Shown one piece after another: positions 40,984 through 49,494 of a stretch of 64,000 nucleotides of DNA (position 1 is the stretch's first letter; every line of letters begins with the position of its first letter). Where the stretch lies: contig JAICKA010000001.1 of assembly GCA_025928185.1 (NCBI GenBank), forward strand, positions 124,001 through 188,000. The letters are read 5' to 3'. The notes beneath the pieces were generated by a model. That model searched no databases, had not been told where the DNA came from, and saw only the letters and a list, made by a program, of their open reading frames with translations. The stretch comes from Gemmatimonadaceae bacterium (lineage in GTDB: Bacteria; Gemmatimonadota; Gemmatimonadetes; Gemmatimonadales; Gemmatimonadaceae). Position numbers and translations under genes: made by a program.

Positions 40984-42939
40984 CTACTTCGCCAGCGACG
41001 CCACCGCGCGCGCGAGCAGCTTGACCTTCGCTGCGTCGCTGGAGCTGCGGGCTTCCGCATCGAGCTGCGTGGCGAGTTTCGACAAATCACCCTTCCGCGC
41101 CGTGCCACTCGCCTGCTCGGCCGCGGTCAGCACATTGCGCGCGCTGCTGATTTGCGACGACGACAATCCGTTCGACCGCTCCAGCTGGTCGACGTACGCG
41201 CGAGCCAGCGAGAAGCTCGCCGGCCACGTGTAGTGCGGCTGATCCTGGACGTTCAGATAGTCCAGATGCGCCGTCTTCGCCGCGTCGATCTCGTTCTGCG
41301 ACAGCTGCGCGCTCGGCGAGAGCTCCAGCACGTCGAGGCCGCGGGCGATCTCGGAGCTGACGATCACGCCGTTGTACCAGTACGCCGACCACGTACCGCC
41401 CGACACCATGTGCGTTGCGTCGATCGGACCACGATCGAAATACGCGATCTCGTGCGGGTGCCTGGCGTCCGTCCAGTCGAACACCGAGATGCCGCCCTGA
41501 TACCACGACTGCACCATGACGTCGCGGCCCGGAACCGGAATGAGCGAGCCGTTGTGCGCGACGCAGTTCTCTTCCGGCGTCTGCACGGCGGGCAGCTTGT
41601 AGTAGCTCTGGAAGTGCAGCTTGTGATTCTCGATGCTGAAGATCGCGTCGGCACCCCAGTCGCGCGGATCGGTCGCGCGGCACTTCGGCTGGCCTCCGCC
41701 GCCCCACTCGTCGCTGAACAACACCTTCGTGCCGTCGTTGTTGAACGTGGCCGAGTGCCAGTACGAGAAGTTCTTGTCGTCCACCGCGTCCAGGCGAATC
41801 GGGTGCGCCGGATCGCGAATGTCGAGCAGCAGGCCGTGGCCTTCGCACGCGCCGCCGGCCAGGCCGAGCGACGGATCGAGCGTGATGTCGTGGCACTGAC
41901 GATACTGAATCGTGCTCCGAAGCGGATTTCCGCCGCCCATCATCTTGTCGATCATTTCCTGAATGCCGGCGTGCAGCGCGGCGCTGTCCGCTGCCGTCGG
42001 CTCGCCCGATCCACCGCGCGCCTTGACGATGCTGTCGAGCATCGGCTTGACGCGAGCCGGCGGCATCACGCGCTCCTGGCCGTTCATCTTCACGATGAAG
42101 CCGCCTTCTGCGCGGGCCTTCGCCAGCGCCTGCGCGGCCGCGTCGATATCGGTCTGCGTCTCACCGTGTACCGGCGGATTCGTCAGCCCTTCGAAGATGC
42201 GCGCACCGCTCACCACGGCTGCCCGCTCCGGATGCGCGACGGGGATCTTGATGATCTCGATCCGCATGAGCGGCGAGTTCGGATCTTCGGGCGACGTCAC
42301 CGCGCAGCGCGGCAATTCCGAAGGCGAGCGCAGCCCGGCCGAACCGGAGATGTAGATGTAGACGTTTGCCGGATCCTTCGGATCGACGAGCATCGAGTGC
42401 GTGTGCGACCCGCGGCAGGTCTGCACGTTCGTGATGTACTTCGGATGATCGAGATCGCTGATGTCGAAGATGCGGATGCCGCGAATGCGCTCGCTGCTGA
42501 CGGTGTCCTTGACGCCCTCGTCGCCGCAGTCGAGGCGGCCCGAGTTCGACTCCGACGACACGACGAGCAGGTTCTTATAGACGGATACGTCGCTCTGTGA
42601 CGCCGGGCAGAAGTAGGACGTGCGCAGCGTGGGATGCGCGGGATTGCTGATGTCCCAGATCTGATAGCCGTTGTAATTGCCCTGAATCGCGTAGTGGCCG
42701 AAGAACGCGAGATCGGAGTTCGTGCTGTGCATGAACTTGTCGCTCGGCTTCGTCGTCGACGCGAGCTTCATGTTCCACAGCGCCTCGCCGGCGTCGAACA
42801 GGCCGGCGCTCAGTCCGACGCGCGAGTCCGGCTGCGGCTCGCCCGCGGGCGTGACGCCCTGCGCGAACATGGATCGTGGTGTCGGCGCAACGGCCAACAG
42901 GCCGACGGCGACCGACGCGAACACCGCGTGGCGTGACAT
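40984..42939 (-). CDS. Secreted LVIVD-repeat (beta-propeller) protein
   Basis: The 651-residue exported protein has a signal peptide (~1-27) and repeated blades with patterns such as YNGYQIWDISNPAHPTL, GIRIFDISDLDHPKYI, GLLLDIRDPAHPIRL and GISVFDWTDARHPHEI, which are LVIVD repeats. An ~120-residue insertion rich in Ala/Lys/Glu interrupts the propeller (~260-370), and the C-terminal ~110 residues are helical. A GGAG site precedes the ATG. The downstream perfect terminator suggests a single or two-gene transcript with the DUF305 gene just upstream. Function is unknown; extracellular sensing or binding is typical for such proteins. Confidence 0.88.
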   Translation of the reverse strand: MSRHAVFASVAVGLLAVAPTPRSMFAQGVTPAGEPQPDSRVGLSAGLFDAGEALWNMKLASTTKPSDKFMHSTNSDLAFFGHYAIQGNYNGYQIWDISNPAHPTLRTSYFCPASQSDVSVYKNLLVVSSESNSGRLDCGDEGVKDTVSSERIRGIRIFDISDLDHPKYITNVQTCRGSHTHSMLVDPKDPANVYIYISGSAGLRSPSELPRCAVTSPEDPNSPLMRIEIIKIPVAHPERAAVVSGARIFEGLTNPPVHGETQTDIDAAAQALAKARAEGGFIVKMNGQERVMPPARVKPMLDSIVKARGGSGEPTAADSAALHAGIQEMIDKMMGGGNPLRSTIQYRQCHDITLDPSLGLAGGACEGHGLLLDIRDPAHPIRLDAVDDKNFSYWHSATFNNDGTKVLFSDEWGGGGQPKCRATDPRDWGADAIFSIENHKLHFQSYYKLPAVQTPEENCVAHNGSLIPVPGRDVMVQSWYQGGISVFDWTDARHPHEIAYFDRGPIDATHMVSGGTWSAYWYNGVIVSSEIARGLDVLELSPSAQLSQNEIDAAKTAHLDYLNVQDQPHYTWPASFSLARAYVDQLERSNGLSSSQISSARNVLTAAEQASGTARKGDLSKLATQLDAEARSSSDAAKVKLLARAVASLAK

Positions 42940-42998
42940 AGGGAGACTCCTCGAGAGGTTGGGAACGCGAAACAACGTTGGGTGGAACCCGAACGAAT

Positions 42999-43724
42999 TC
43001 AGTAGGAGATGCCGAGCGTCGCCTCGACGAGCATCTTGCGCATGCGGTTGATCTCGGTCGTCTGATCGACGTTGATGTCCGTCGCGAGCTTGAAGATGAT
43101 CTCGTCCTGCCCCGCGCCCTCCGTGGCGAACAGTGTCTTCACCATGCCGACAGCGCCGGTGTGATGCTGGATCATGAAGCGCAGAAAGTCCCGATCGAAT
43201 TCCTCACCGCGCGCGTGGTCGAGCGTATCGAGCTGTGCGGGCGTGAGCATGCCCGGCATCAGCGTGTGGTCGGCCGTGCCATGCATGTCCATGCCCGGCA
43301 TGTCCATGCCTGCCATCGAGCCGTGGCCGCCCTTTGCGGGCATGATCACCTCGCCGCTCTGCGTGACTTCCGGAACGGGTTGCCCCCGGTCGAGCAGCCA
43401 TTGCTGCATGAAGTGGATCTCGTCCTGCTGCGCGTTGATGATACGCGCGCAGAGCGTGCGCACCGATTCGCTCGCGCCGTGCGACGGCGCCATGTGCGCC
43501 ATGACGAGCGCCTGCGCGTGGTGATGGATCATGCCGTCCATGAACGCGATGTCCGCTGCCGTGTACGGACGACGCAGGCTGTCGGCGCGCGCCTGGGCAA
43601 TCGCGGTGGAGTCGGTGCGGACAGGAGCCAGGGTCTGCGCATGCAGTGCTGGCGCGCACGCGATGAGGGCCGCGGCGGCGATCGTCGCGCCGCGGAGCGT
43701 CGACACGAATCCGGCGTATTTCAT
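42999..43724 (-). CDS. Exported DUF305 protein with His/Met-rich copper-type segment
   Basis: The 241-residue product has a signal peptide (~1-30). The DUF305 motifs FMDGMIHHHAQALVMAH and FLRFMIQHHTGAVGMVK occur once each, giving a duplicated His-rich ferritin-like helix arrangement. Between them lies a Met/His-rich stretch (GHGSMAGMDMPGMDMHGT) expected to bind copper. DUF305 proteins are often found with copper oxidases and resistance genes. It is followed on the same strand by the LVIVD protein (59-base gap), so both may be co-expressed in copper handling. Confidence 0.92.
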   Translation of the reverse strand: MKYAGFVSTLRGATIAAAALIACAPALHAQTLAPVRTDSTAIAQARADSLRRPYTAADIAFMDGMIHHHAQALVMAHMAPSHGASESVRTLCARIINAQQDEIHFMQQWLLDRGQPVPEVTQSGEVIMPAKGGHGSMAGMDMPGMDMHGTADHTLMPGMLTPAQLDTLDHARGEEFDRDFLRFMIQHHTGAVGMVKTLFATEGAGQDEIIFKLATDINVDQTTEINRMRKMLVEATLGISY

Positions 43725-43777
43725 GGGAGGAACCCTCGCGATGGCACGATCGGCCGGTCCACCCGGACCGGCCGCGG

Positions 43778-45442
43778 TCACCCAATGTACGTCAGGGGCC
43801 GCTCGGGGGCGAGGAGGGCGCGCGCCGCATCCAGGGCATCTTCGATGCTCTCGAACAGGACATTCGGGCCAAGCTCGTCCATCACGCTCGAGCCCATGAT
43901 CGCGGCGAGCGGCTGCTCGCGCAGGTCGGCGAACAGGACCGCGGCTCCGTTCCGCCGCAATCGACGGACGACGTCCTTCAAGGCATGCATCCCGGTCGAA
44001 TCCAGCGCGCCGACGTGCCGCATCCGGATGATCAGCACGCGCGGGCGCTCGGAAATCTGGCCAAGCGTCTCCTTGAACGTTTCGACGGCGCCGAAGAAGA
44101 ACGGACCGTCGATCTCGAACACCAGCACACCGCGCGGAATGCTCCGTCGCCAAGGCGCGAGCGGCTCGTCATCCTCGTCGTCGACGCCGACGAGGCCGAC
44201 GTTCGTCACGACCGCCATCCGGCGAATGAACAGGAACGCGGCGAGCACCATGCCCACGGCGATCGCCACCGTGAGATCGACGAGCACCGTGAGGCCGAAC
44301 GTCGTGAGCAGCACCGCCACGTCGCTCTTCGGCGACCGCAGCTCGGCCAGGAACGTACGCCACTCGCTCATGTTGTAGGCGACGATCGCGAGAATCGCCG
44401 CCAGGGTCGCGAGCGGAATGCTCGCCGCGTACCTGCCGAAGAACAACGTGATGAGCAGCAGCGTCATCGCATGCGTGATGCCCGCGATCGGCGTGCGGCC
44501 GCCGTTCTTGACGTTGGTCGCCGTGCGGGCGATCGCGCCGGTAGCCGGAATACCGCCGAACAAGGGCGACGCGATGTTCGCCACGCCTTGCGCCACGAGT
44601 TCCATGTTCGAGCGATGCCGCCCGCCGATCATGCCGTCGGACACCACGGCCGAGAGCAGCGATTCGATCGCCGCCAGCATCGCGATCGTGAACGCCGGCG
44701 CCACGAGACCGGTCACCTGCGCCAGCGAGAGGTGCGGCACCTGCGGGTGCGGCAGCGAGGGATTCAACGGTCCGAAATGCGAGCCGATCGTCTCGACGTC
44801 GAGATGCGCCGCATGCGCGACGACCGTCGCCACGATGAGCGCGACGAACGGGCCGGGAATGCGGTGGTTGACTCGCGGCCAGACGAGAATGATCGCGAGC
44901 GTGAGCGCCGAAACGAGGATCGCGGCCGGCGTGAACGCGCCGGCGTGCGACGCGAACGCCGCCCACTTCGGCAGGAACGCCGCGGGGACGGCGCCCATGC
45001 GCAAACCGAACAGGTCCTTCACCTCGCTGGAGAAGATGATCACCGCGATGCCGCTCGTGAAACCGGTGATCACTGGATGCGGCACGAACTTGATCGCCGA
45101 GCCAAGCTTCGCGACGCCCATGACGATGAGCAGCACGCCGGCCATCAGCGTTGCGACCGTCAGGCCATCGATGCCGTACTTCTGGACGATTCCATATACG
45201 ATGACGACGAACGCTCCGGTCGGCCCGCCGATCTGCACGCGCGAGCCACCCAGCGCCGAGATGATGAATCCGGCGACGATCGCGGTCCACAGACCGCGAC
45301 CGGGTGTGACGCCCGACGCGATGGCGAACGCGATGGCCAGCGGAATGGCGACGATGCCAACGATGACACCGGCCGTGAGATCGGCCAGGAACTGTCGACG
45401 GTCGTATGTCTGGAGCGTGGTGACGAGCTTGGGGACGAGCAC
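43778..45442 (-). CDS. SulP-family anion transporter with STAS domain
   Basis: The 554-residue protein has about 12-14 helices; ADLTAGVIVGIVAIPLAIAFAIASGV opens the SulP domain and GPTGAFVVI is the conserved helix-3 motif. The C-terminal STAS domain runs from ~440 (VLVFEIDGPFFFG ... DSTGMHALKDV). SulP carriers move sulfate, bicarbonate or dicarboxylates. The 5' region carries two TCAGGG-type sites. Without a carbonic anhydrase gene next to it, the anion cannot be named. Confidence 0.94.
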   Translation of the reverse strand: MLVPKLVTTLQTYDRRQFLADLTAGVIVGIVAIPLAIAFAIASGVTPGRGLWTAIVAGFIISALGGSRVQIGGPTGAFVVIVYGIVQKYGIDGLTVATLMAGVLLIVMGVAKLGSAIKFVPHPVITGFTSGIAVIIFSSEVKDLFGLRMGAVPAAFLPKWAAFASHAGAFTPAAILVSALTLAIILVWPRVNHRIPGPFVALIVATVVAHAAHLDVETIGSHFGPLNPSLPHPQVPHLSLAQVTGLVAPAFTIAMLAAIESLLSAVVSDGMIGGRHRSNMELVAQGVANIASPLFGGIPATGAIARTATNVKNGGRTPIAGITHAMTLLLITLFFGRYAASIPLATLAAILAIVAYNMSEWRTFLAELRSPKSDVAVLLTTFGLTVLVDLTVAIAVGMVLAAFLFIRRMAVVTNVGLVGVDDEDDEPLAPWRRSIPRGVLVFEIDGPFFFGAVETFKETLGQISERPRVLIIRMRHVGALDSTGMHALKDVVRRLRRNGAAVLFADLREQPLAAIMGSSVMDELGPNVLFESIEDALDAARALLAPERPLTYIG

Positions 45443-45541
45443 TGGCGGGGTGGCGAGTGGCGCCGACCGCGGGGAGGAGGAAGGTCGACGAATTGCGCTG
45501 CGGCGGCAGCGAAAGAACGCGGTGGAAGGCGCCGAGCGGTG

Positions 45542-45578
45542 TCAGGGAATTGCCGCATGGGTGTCAGGGAAAACCCGG
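45542..45578. promoter_or_regulatory. Two TCAGGG-type sites upstream of the SulP gene
   Basis: GGTGTCAGGG-AATT-GCCG at 45539-45555 and GGTGTCAGGG-AAAA-CCCGG at 45561-45578 are 22 bases apart, i.e. two helix turns, 100-136 bases before the SulP start. They match the motif in the copper/NO promoters around 11.4, 12.3 and 14.8 kb. Confidence 0.5.
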
Positions 45579-45741
45579 TCCGCGGGCCGTGCAAACCGTT
45601 GGGCTCTCGAGGCGCGAGGGGGTATCGCGCCTGATGAACAACCATCGAGCCGCGCGTGATGCACGAACGTCTCGATGCTTTCGGAAGTGCCATCGCTGAT
45701 CGGCGGTTGGTTCTCGACCCCTCGCAATTCAACTTCAAGCC

Positions 45742-45943
45742 GTCTCCGCTGTTCTCCGCCATTCTCCGCGACTTCGCGACACTTTCCCAGGCAATGATGC
45801 TGACCCAGCCGCAACGGGTTGAACTGCGATGACACGGATGGGACGAATGGAACGGATGAAAAACCAAAGGCTTTGTGGGTGTGGCGCGAGAGACTCGGCG
45901 CGCCAGACCAGCACCGGGCGACGACCATGGAACACGGACGATC
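45742..45943. repeat. Second copy of the intergenic repeat at 39.05-39.23 kb
   Basis: Bases 45742-45906 resemble 39052-39230 on the same strand: shared blocks are CCGCGNNTTCGCGAC, GATGACACGGA, GGACGAAT, AAAAACCAAA and ACTCGGCGCGCCAG. It ends, like the first copy, with a 7-base-period tract (CGACCATGGAACACGGACG, 45921-45940) touching the 3' end of the next gene. The left part of the palindrome is missing, so this is a truncated copy. The rest of 45443-45741 holds the SulP promoter region. Confidence 0.75.
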
Positions 45944-46863
45944 TATTCCTCCCGTAGCACCAGCGGCGGCACCTCGACGATCGCTTGCGTTTCCGATGCA
46001 ATCCCGATCTTCGCCCGCTCCAGCTCCGTGAGCATCTCACGTGACATCGCGTTCTTGAGGCTGCGCACGTCGTGGTCGCGCGCGAGGAATCGTACCGACA
46101 GCGCGATCCAGTTGTCGGTGAGCTGCAGGTACACCGCCGGCTCGAGGTTCACGCCATCGCGGAGGAAATACGTCTCCTGCAGCCTGGCGCAGGCCGGCTC
46201 CGCCTCGCGCACGATCTGCTCCGTGTGCCGCCGCGCGACATCGAGCATGATCCGCTCGACGGTGTGATAGTCGTCGGCGTAGCGGATCGGCAGCATGATC
46301 TCGTCCCAGATGAATGGAAACTCGCGCGTGTAGTTGTAGATCGGCTTGTCGAAGATCTTGTCGTTCGTTACGCGCACCAGACGGCCGGAGTATTGTCGGC
46401 CGTGGATCCACATCGACGGGTCGTCACCCCGCTCGCCTGGCGCTTCGCCCATCTCCATCACGGTCGTCTGCATGAAGCCGAGTGCGACGACGTCGCCGCG
46501 CACGCCGCCGATGGTGATCCGGTCGCCGACGGTGAAAATCTTGCCGCGCAGAATGATCAGATACCCGGCGAAGGCGGTGACGACGCGCTGCAGGGCAATG
46601 GCGAGTCCGGCGGCGAGCCAACCGCCGAACGTCGCGAGCCCGCGGCCCTGATCCGACCACTCGACGACGACCGCGACGATCACGCCCGCGAGCGTCAGCA
46701 GGTGCAGCGTCTGCGATGTCCAGAATTTGGCGCGTCCGCGCTGACTCGTGCCGAGCGCCGCATTGCTCAGCGCGCGCAGCAACGCGCCGACGATGAGCAC
46801 ACCGGCGATCAGCGCAACGGTGATCGCCAGTCGCCCGACGAGCTGGTGTGCCGGAGTTGCCAT
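45943..46863 (-). CDS. MscS-family mechanosensitive channel
   Basis: The 306-residue protein has helices at ~10-30, 57-75 and 82-110; the last reads GGWLAAGLAIALQRVVTAFAGYLIILRG, the Gly/Ala-rich pore helix TM3 of MscS, followed by VGDRITIGGVRGDVVALGFMQT of the beta domain and an alpha/beta C-terminal part. The ATG at 46863 has a GGAGAA site. It would open under membrane tension to release solutes. No operon partner is seen. Confidence 0.9.
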   Translation of the reverse strand: MATPAHQLVGRLAITVALIAGVLIVGALLRALSNAALGTSQRGRAKFWTSQTLHLLTLAGVIVAVVVEWSDQGRGLATFGGWLAAGLAIALQRVVTAFAGYLIILRGKIFTVGDRITIGGVRGDVVALGFMQTTVMEMGEAPGERGDDPSMWIHGRQYSGRLVRVTNDKIFDKPIYNYTREFPFIWDEIMLPIRYADDYHTVERIMLDVARRHTEQIVREAEPACARLQETYFLRDGVNLEPAVYLQLTDNWIALSVRFLARDHDVRSLKNAMSREMLTELERAKIGIASETQAIVEVPPLVLREE

Positions 46864-47020
46864 GAAGTTCTCCCTGACCGGCCAGAGCAGAGGAAATAAC
46901 AATGCCATGGCGTCCTGAGCCGACGGGCCGGCGCTTCCCGGCCCGGCTTTCTTTCCGCTGAAGCCTCGGGTCCCGGCGCCTCGTGACGGGCCGCTGACGA
47001 CTGGCAACTGACACCCGAAG

Positions 47021-47044
47021 ACGGACCACGGACCACGGACCATG
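47021..47044. repeat. 7-bp repeat (ACGGACC)x3 touching a start codon
   Basis: Three perfect units at 47021-47041 end in ACC-ATG, so the start codon of the aldo/keto reductase is part of the GGACCATG repeat unit. No ribosome site lies in the repeat, so translation start there is unusual. Confidence 0.8.
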
Positions 47045-48070
47045 AATCACCGCCCCCTCGGCCGCACCGGCGTGCAGGTCACCCCGCTCTGCCTCGGCAC
47101 GATGATGTTCGGCGCCTGGGGCAATCGCGACCACGATGAGAGTATTCGCATCATCCATCGCGCGCTCGACGCGGGCATCAACTTCGTCGATACCGCCGAC
47201 GTCTACTCCCACGGCGAGTCCGAGGAGATCGTTGGCGCGGCGCTCAAGGGACGTCGCGCCAATGTGGTGCTCGCCACGAAAGTCCATGCGAGCATGGGCG
47301 ACGAGCCGAATCAGCGCGGCAACTCGCGCCGCTGGATCATGCGAGAAGTCGAATCGTCGCTCAAACGGCTCGGAACCGACTGGATCGATCTGTACCAGAT
47401 CCATCGCTTCGATCCGGCGACCGATCTCGACGAGACGCTCCGCGCGCTCGATGACCTGATCACGCAAGGCAAGATTCGCTACGCCGGCTCCTCGACCTTT
47501 CCGGCAACTCGCATCGTCGAGGCGCAGTGGTGCGCGCGCGAGCGCAATCTCGCGCGCTTCGTGACCGAGCAGCCGCCGTATTCGCTGCTCGTGCGCGGTA
47601 TCGAGCGCGACGTCCTGCCAACCTGCCGACGCTACGGCATGGGCGTGCTCACGTGGAGCCCGCTCGCCGGCGGCTGGCTGTCCGGGCGGTGGCGAAAGAA
47701 CGCCGCGACGCCTGCCCTCAATAGCGCGCGCGCCGAGCGCACGCCGCAGCGCTACGATTTGTCGCGCCCCGAGAATCAGCGAAAGCTCGACGCCGCGGAC
47801 GCCCTCGCGCACGTCGCCGACGAGGCCGGCATCCCGCTCGTGCAGCTTGCGCTGGCGTTCGTGCTCGAGCACCCCGCCGTCACGTCGGTCATCATCGGTC
47901 CGCGTACCATGGAACAGCTCGAGTCGCAGCTCGGCGCGGAGACGATTCGATTGGATCGCGCCGTGCTCGACCGCATTGACGAGATCGTGGCGCCGGGCAC
48001 CACGATCGCGTCGGCCGACATGGGCTGGCAGGATCCTGATCTCGCAGCCGCGGCCCGCCGGCGAAGCTGA
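47042..48070 (+). CDS. Aldo/keto reductase
   Basis: The 342-residue TIM-barrel oxidoreductase has the AKR motifs AGINFVDTADVYSHGESEEIVG with catalytic Asp/Tyr, LATKVHASMG with the Lys, and DLYQIHRFDP with the His; the NADPH-binding end reads SVIIGPRTMEQLE. It matches the YajO/Gcy-like group acting on aldehydes or ketones. The ATG is placed directly after a 7-bp repeat tract and lacks a clear ribosome site; no better start is seen downstream before the conserved LGRTGVQV. Confidence 0.93.
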   Translation: MNHRPLGRTGVQVTPLCLGTMMFGAWGNRDHDESIRIIHRALDAGINFVDTADVYSHGESEEIVGAALKGRRANVVLATKVHASMGDEPNQRGNSRRWIMREVESSLKRLGTDWIDLYQIHRFDPATDLDETLRALDDLITQGKIRYAGSSTFPATRIVEAQWCARERNLARFVTEQPPYSLLVRGIERDVLPTCRRYGMGVLTWSPLAGGWLSGRWRKNAATPALNSARAERTPQRYDLSRPENQRKLDAADALAHVADEAGIPLVQLALAFVLEHPAVTSVIIGPRTMEQLESQLGAETIRLDRAVLDRIDEIVAPGTTIASADMGWQDPDLAAAARRRS

Positions 48071-48155
48071 AGTTCCGTCGACGGCTCGCGGCGACATGGC
48101 GATGTTCGGCGCAATCCTTGCCCCGCCCGGCAGTAGCTGCCCCCCGGAGATGGCA

Positions 48156-49463
48156 ATGGACTCGCATCCGAAGACCACGCCGGGCTTTGGCGAGATGCTC
48201 GAGTCGCTCGTCCGACTGATCGAGCACCGCACCCCCGGTATGCGCTGCTCAATCTTGCTGCTCGATCACGACGGTCAGGCCCTGCGCCATGGCGCGGCGC
48301 CGAATCTGCCCGCGTCGTACTGTGCCTCGATCGACGGGCTTGGCATCGGACCAAAGGCCGGTTCGTGCGGCACCGCCGCCTACACGCGCCGCACGACGAT
48401 CGTCAGCGACATCGCGTCCGACCCGTTGTGGACCGACTACCGTCATCTCGCCCTGCCCGCCGGACTCCGCGCCTGCTGGTCGACACCGATCCTGGGCGCA
48501 GCCGGCGACTGTCTCGGCACGTTCGCGATGTACTACGACGAGCCGCGGTCGCCGTCGGATTCCGACATCGAGCTGATCACGACGGCCGCGGTTCTCGCCG
48601 GCGCGCTGATCGAGCGCGAGTACCTGCTCGCCTCGAGCCAGGCCGATCGCGAGGCGCTGTCCGATGCGAACGCGGAGCTCGAGATGCAGGCCGACGAGCT
48701 CGAAACCGCCAATCGCGCCAAGAGCGACTTCCTCGCGACGATGAGTCACGAGCTGCGCACGCCCCTCAACGCGATCGCCGGCTACGCCGATCTCCTGCTC
48801 GCCGGCGTTCGCGGCGAGATGACCGCGCCGCAACGCGGTGACGTCGAGCGCATGAAGCGCAGCGGCCAGCACCTGCTCGGCCTCATCAACGACATTTTGA
48901 ATTTCGCAAAGCTCGAGGCAGGCCGCGTGGAGTTCCACCTTGCCGATCTGCGCGTCGGTCCGATGATGCAGAGTCTCGAGGAGCTCGTGCGCCCGCAGGT
49001 CGACGCGAAGGAGCTCGCGTACTCGCAGCGCATTCCCGACGCCGAGCTGGCGATCCGGGGCGACGCGGAAAAGGTGCGTCAGATCCTGATCAATCTCGTG
49101 ACGAACGCGGTGAAGTTCACCGAGCCGGGCGGGCGCATCTCCATCGAATCCGACGCCACCGACTCGCGGGTTCAGATTCACGTGCACGACACCGGCCGCG
49201 GGATTCCGGCAGAGCATCTGGCGCGAATCTTCGATCCGTTCATTCAAATCGATCGCGAGCGAACGCCGAAAAGTCAGCAAGGTGTGGGATTGGGCCTCTC
49301 GATCAGCCGCGATCTCGCGCACGGCATGGGCGGCACCCTCAGCGCGGAGAGCACGGTGGGTGAGGGGAGCAGGTTCACGCTGACGCTGCCCCGAGTGCGG
49401 CGCGTCGAGCGCGAGTCGCACGTGGCCGCGGGCACGGCGGCGGAGTCGACGATCAGCGCCTGA
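48156..49463 (+). CDS. GAF histidine kinase
   Basis: The 435-residue cytosolic kinase has a GAF domain (~5-160; RCSILLLD, GSCGTAAYTRRTTIVSDI and CWSTPILG are typical of GAF_2), a coiled coil, HisKA with TMSHELRTPLNAIAGY and HATPase_c ending GVGLGLSISRDLAHGMGG. The ATG at 48156 is 6 bases after GGAG; in-frame ATGs at 48096 and 48150 are less well placed. It is a paralogue of 29006-30742. No response regulator is adjacent, so it is an orphan kinase. Confidence 0.9.
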   Translation: MDSHPKTTPGFGEMLESLVRLIEHRTPGMRCSILLLDHDGQALRHGAAPNLPASYCASIDGLGIGPKAGSCGTAAYTRRTTIVSDIASDPLWTDYRHLALPAGLRACWSTPILGAAGDCLGTFAMYYDEPRSPSDSDIELITTAAVLAGALIEREYLLASSQADREALSDANAELEMQADELETANRAKSDFLATMSHELRTPLNAIAGYADLLLAGVRGEMTAPQRGDVERMKRSGQHLLGLINDILNFAKLEAGRVEFHLADLRVGPMMQSLEELVRPQVDAKELAYSQRIPDAELAIRGDAEKVRQILINLVTNAVKFTEPGGRISIESDATDSRVQIHVHDTGRGIPAEHLARIFDPFIQIDRERTPKSQQGVGLGLSISRDLAHGMGGTLSAESTVGEGSRFTLTLPRVRRVERESHVAAGTAAESTISA

Positions 49464-49494
49464 CCGCGGGCAATGCCCGCGCCGACGGTCGTGG

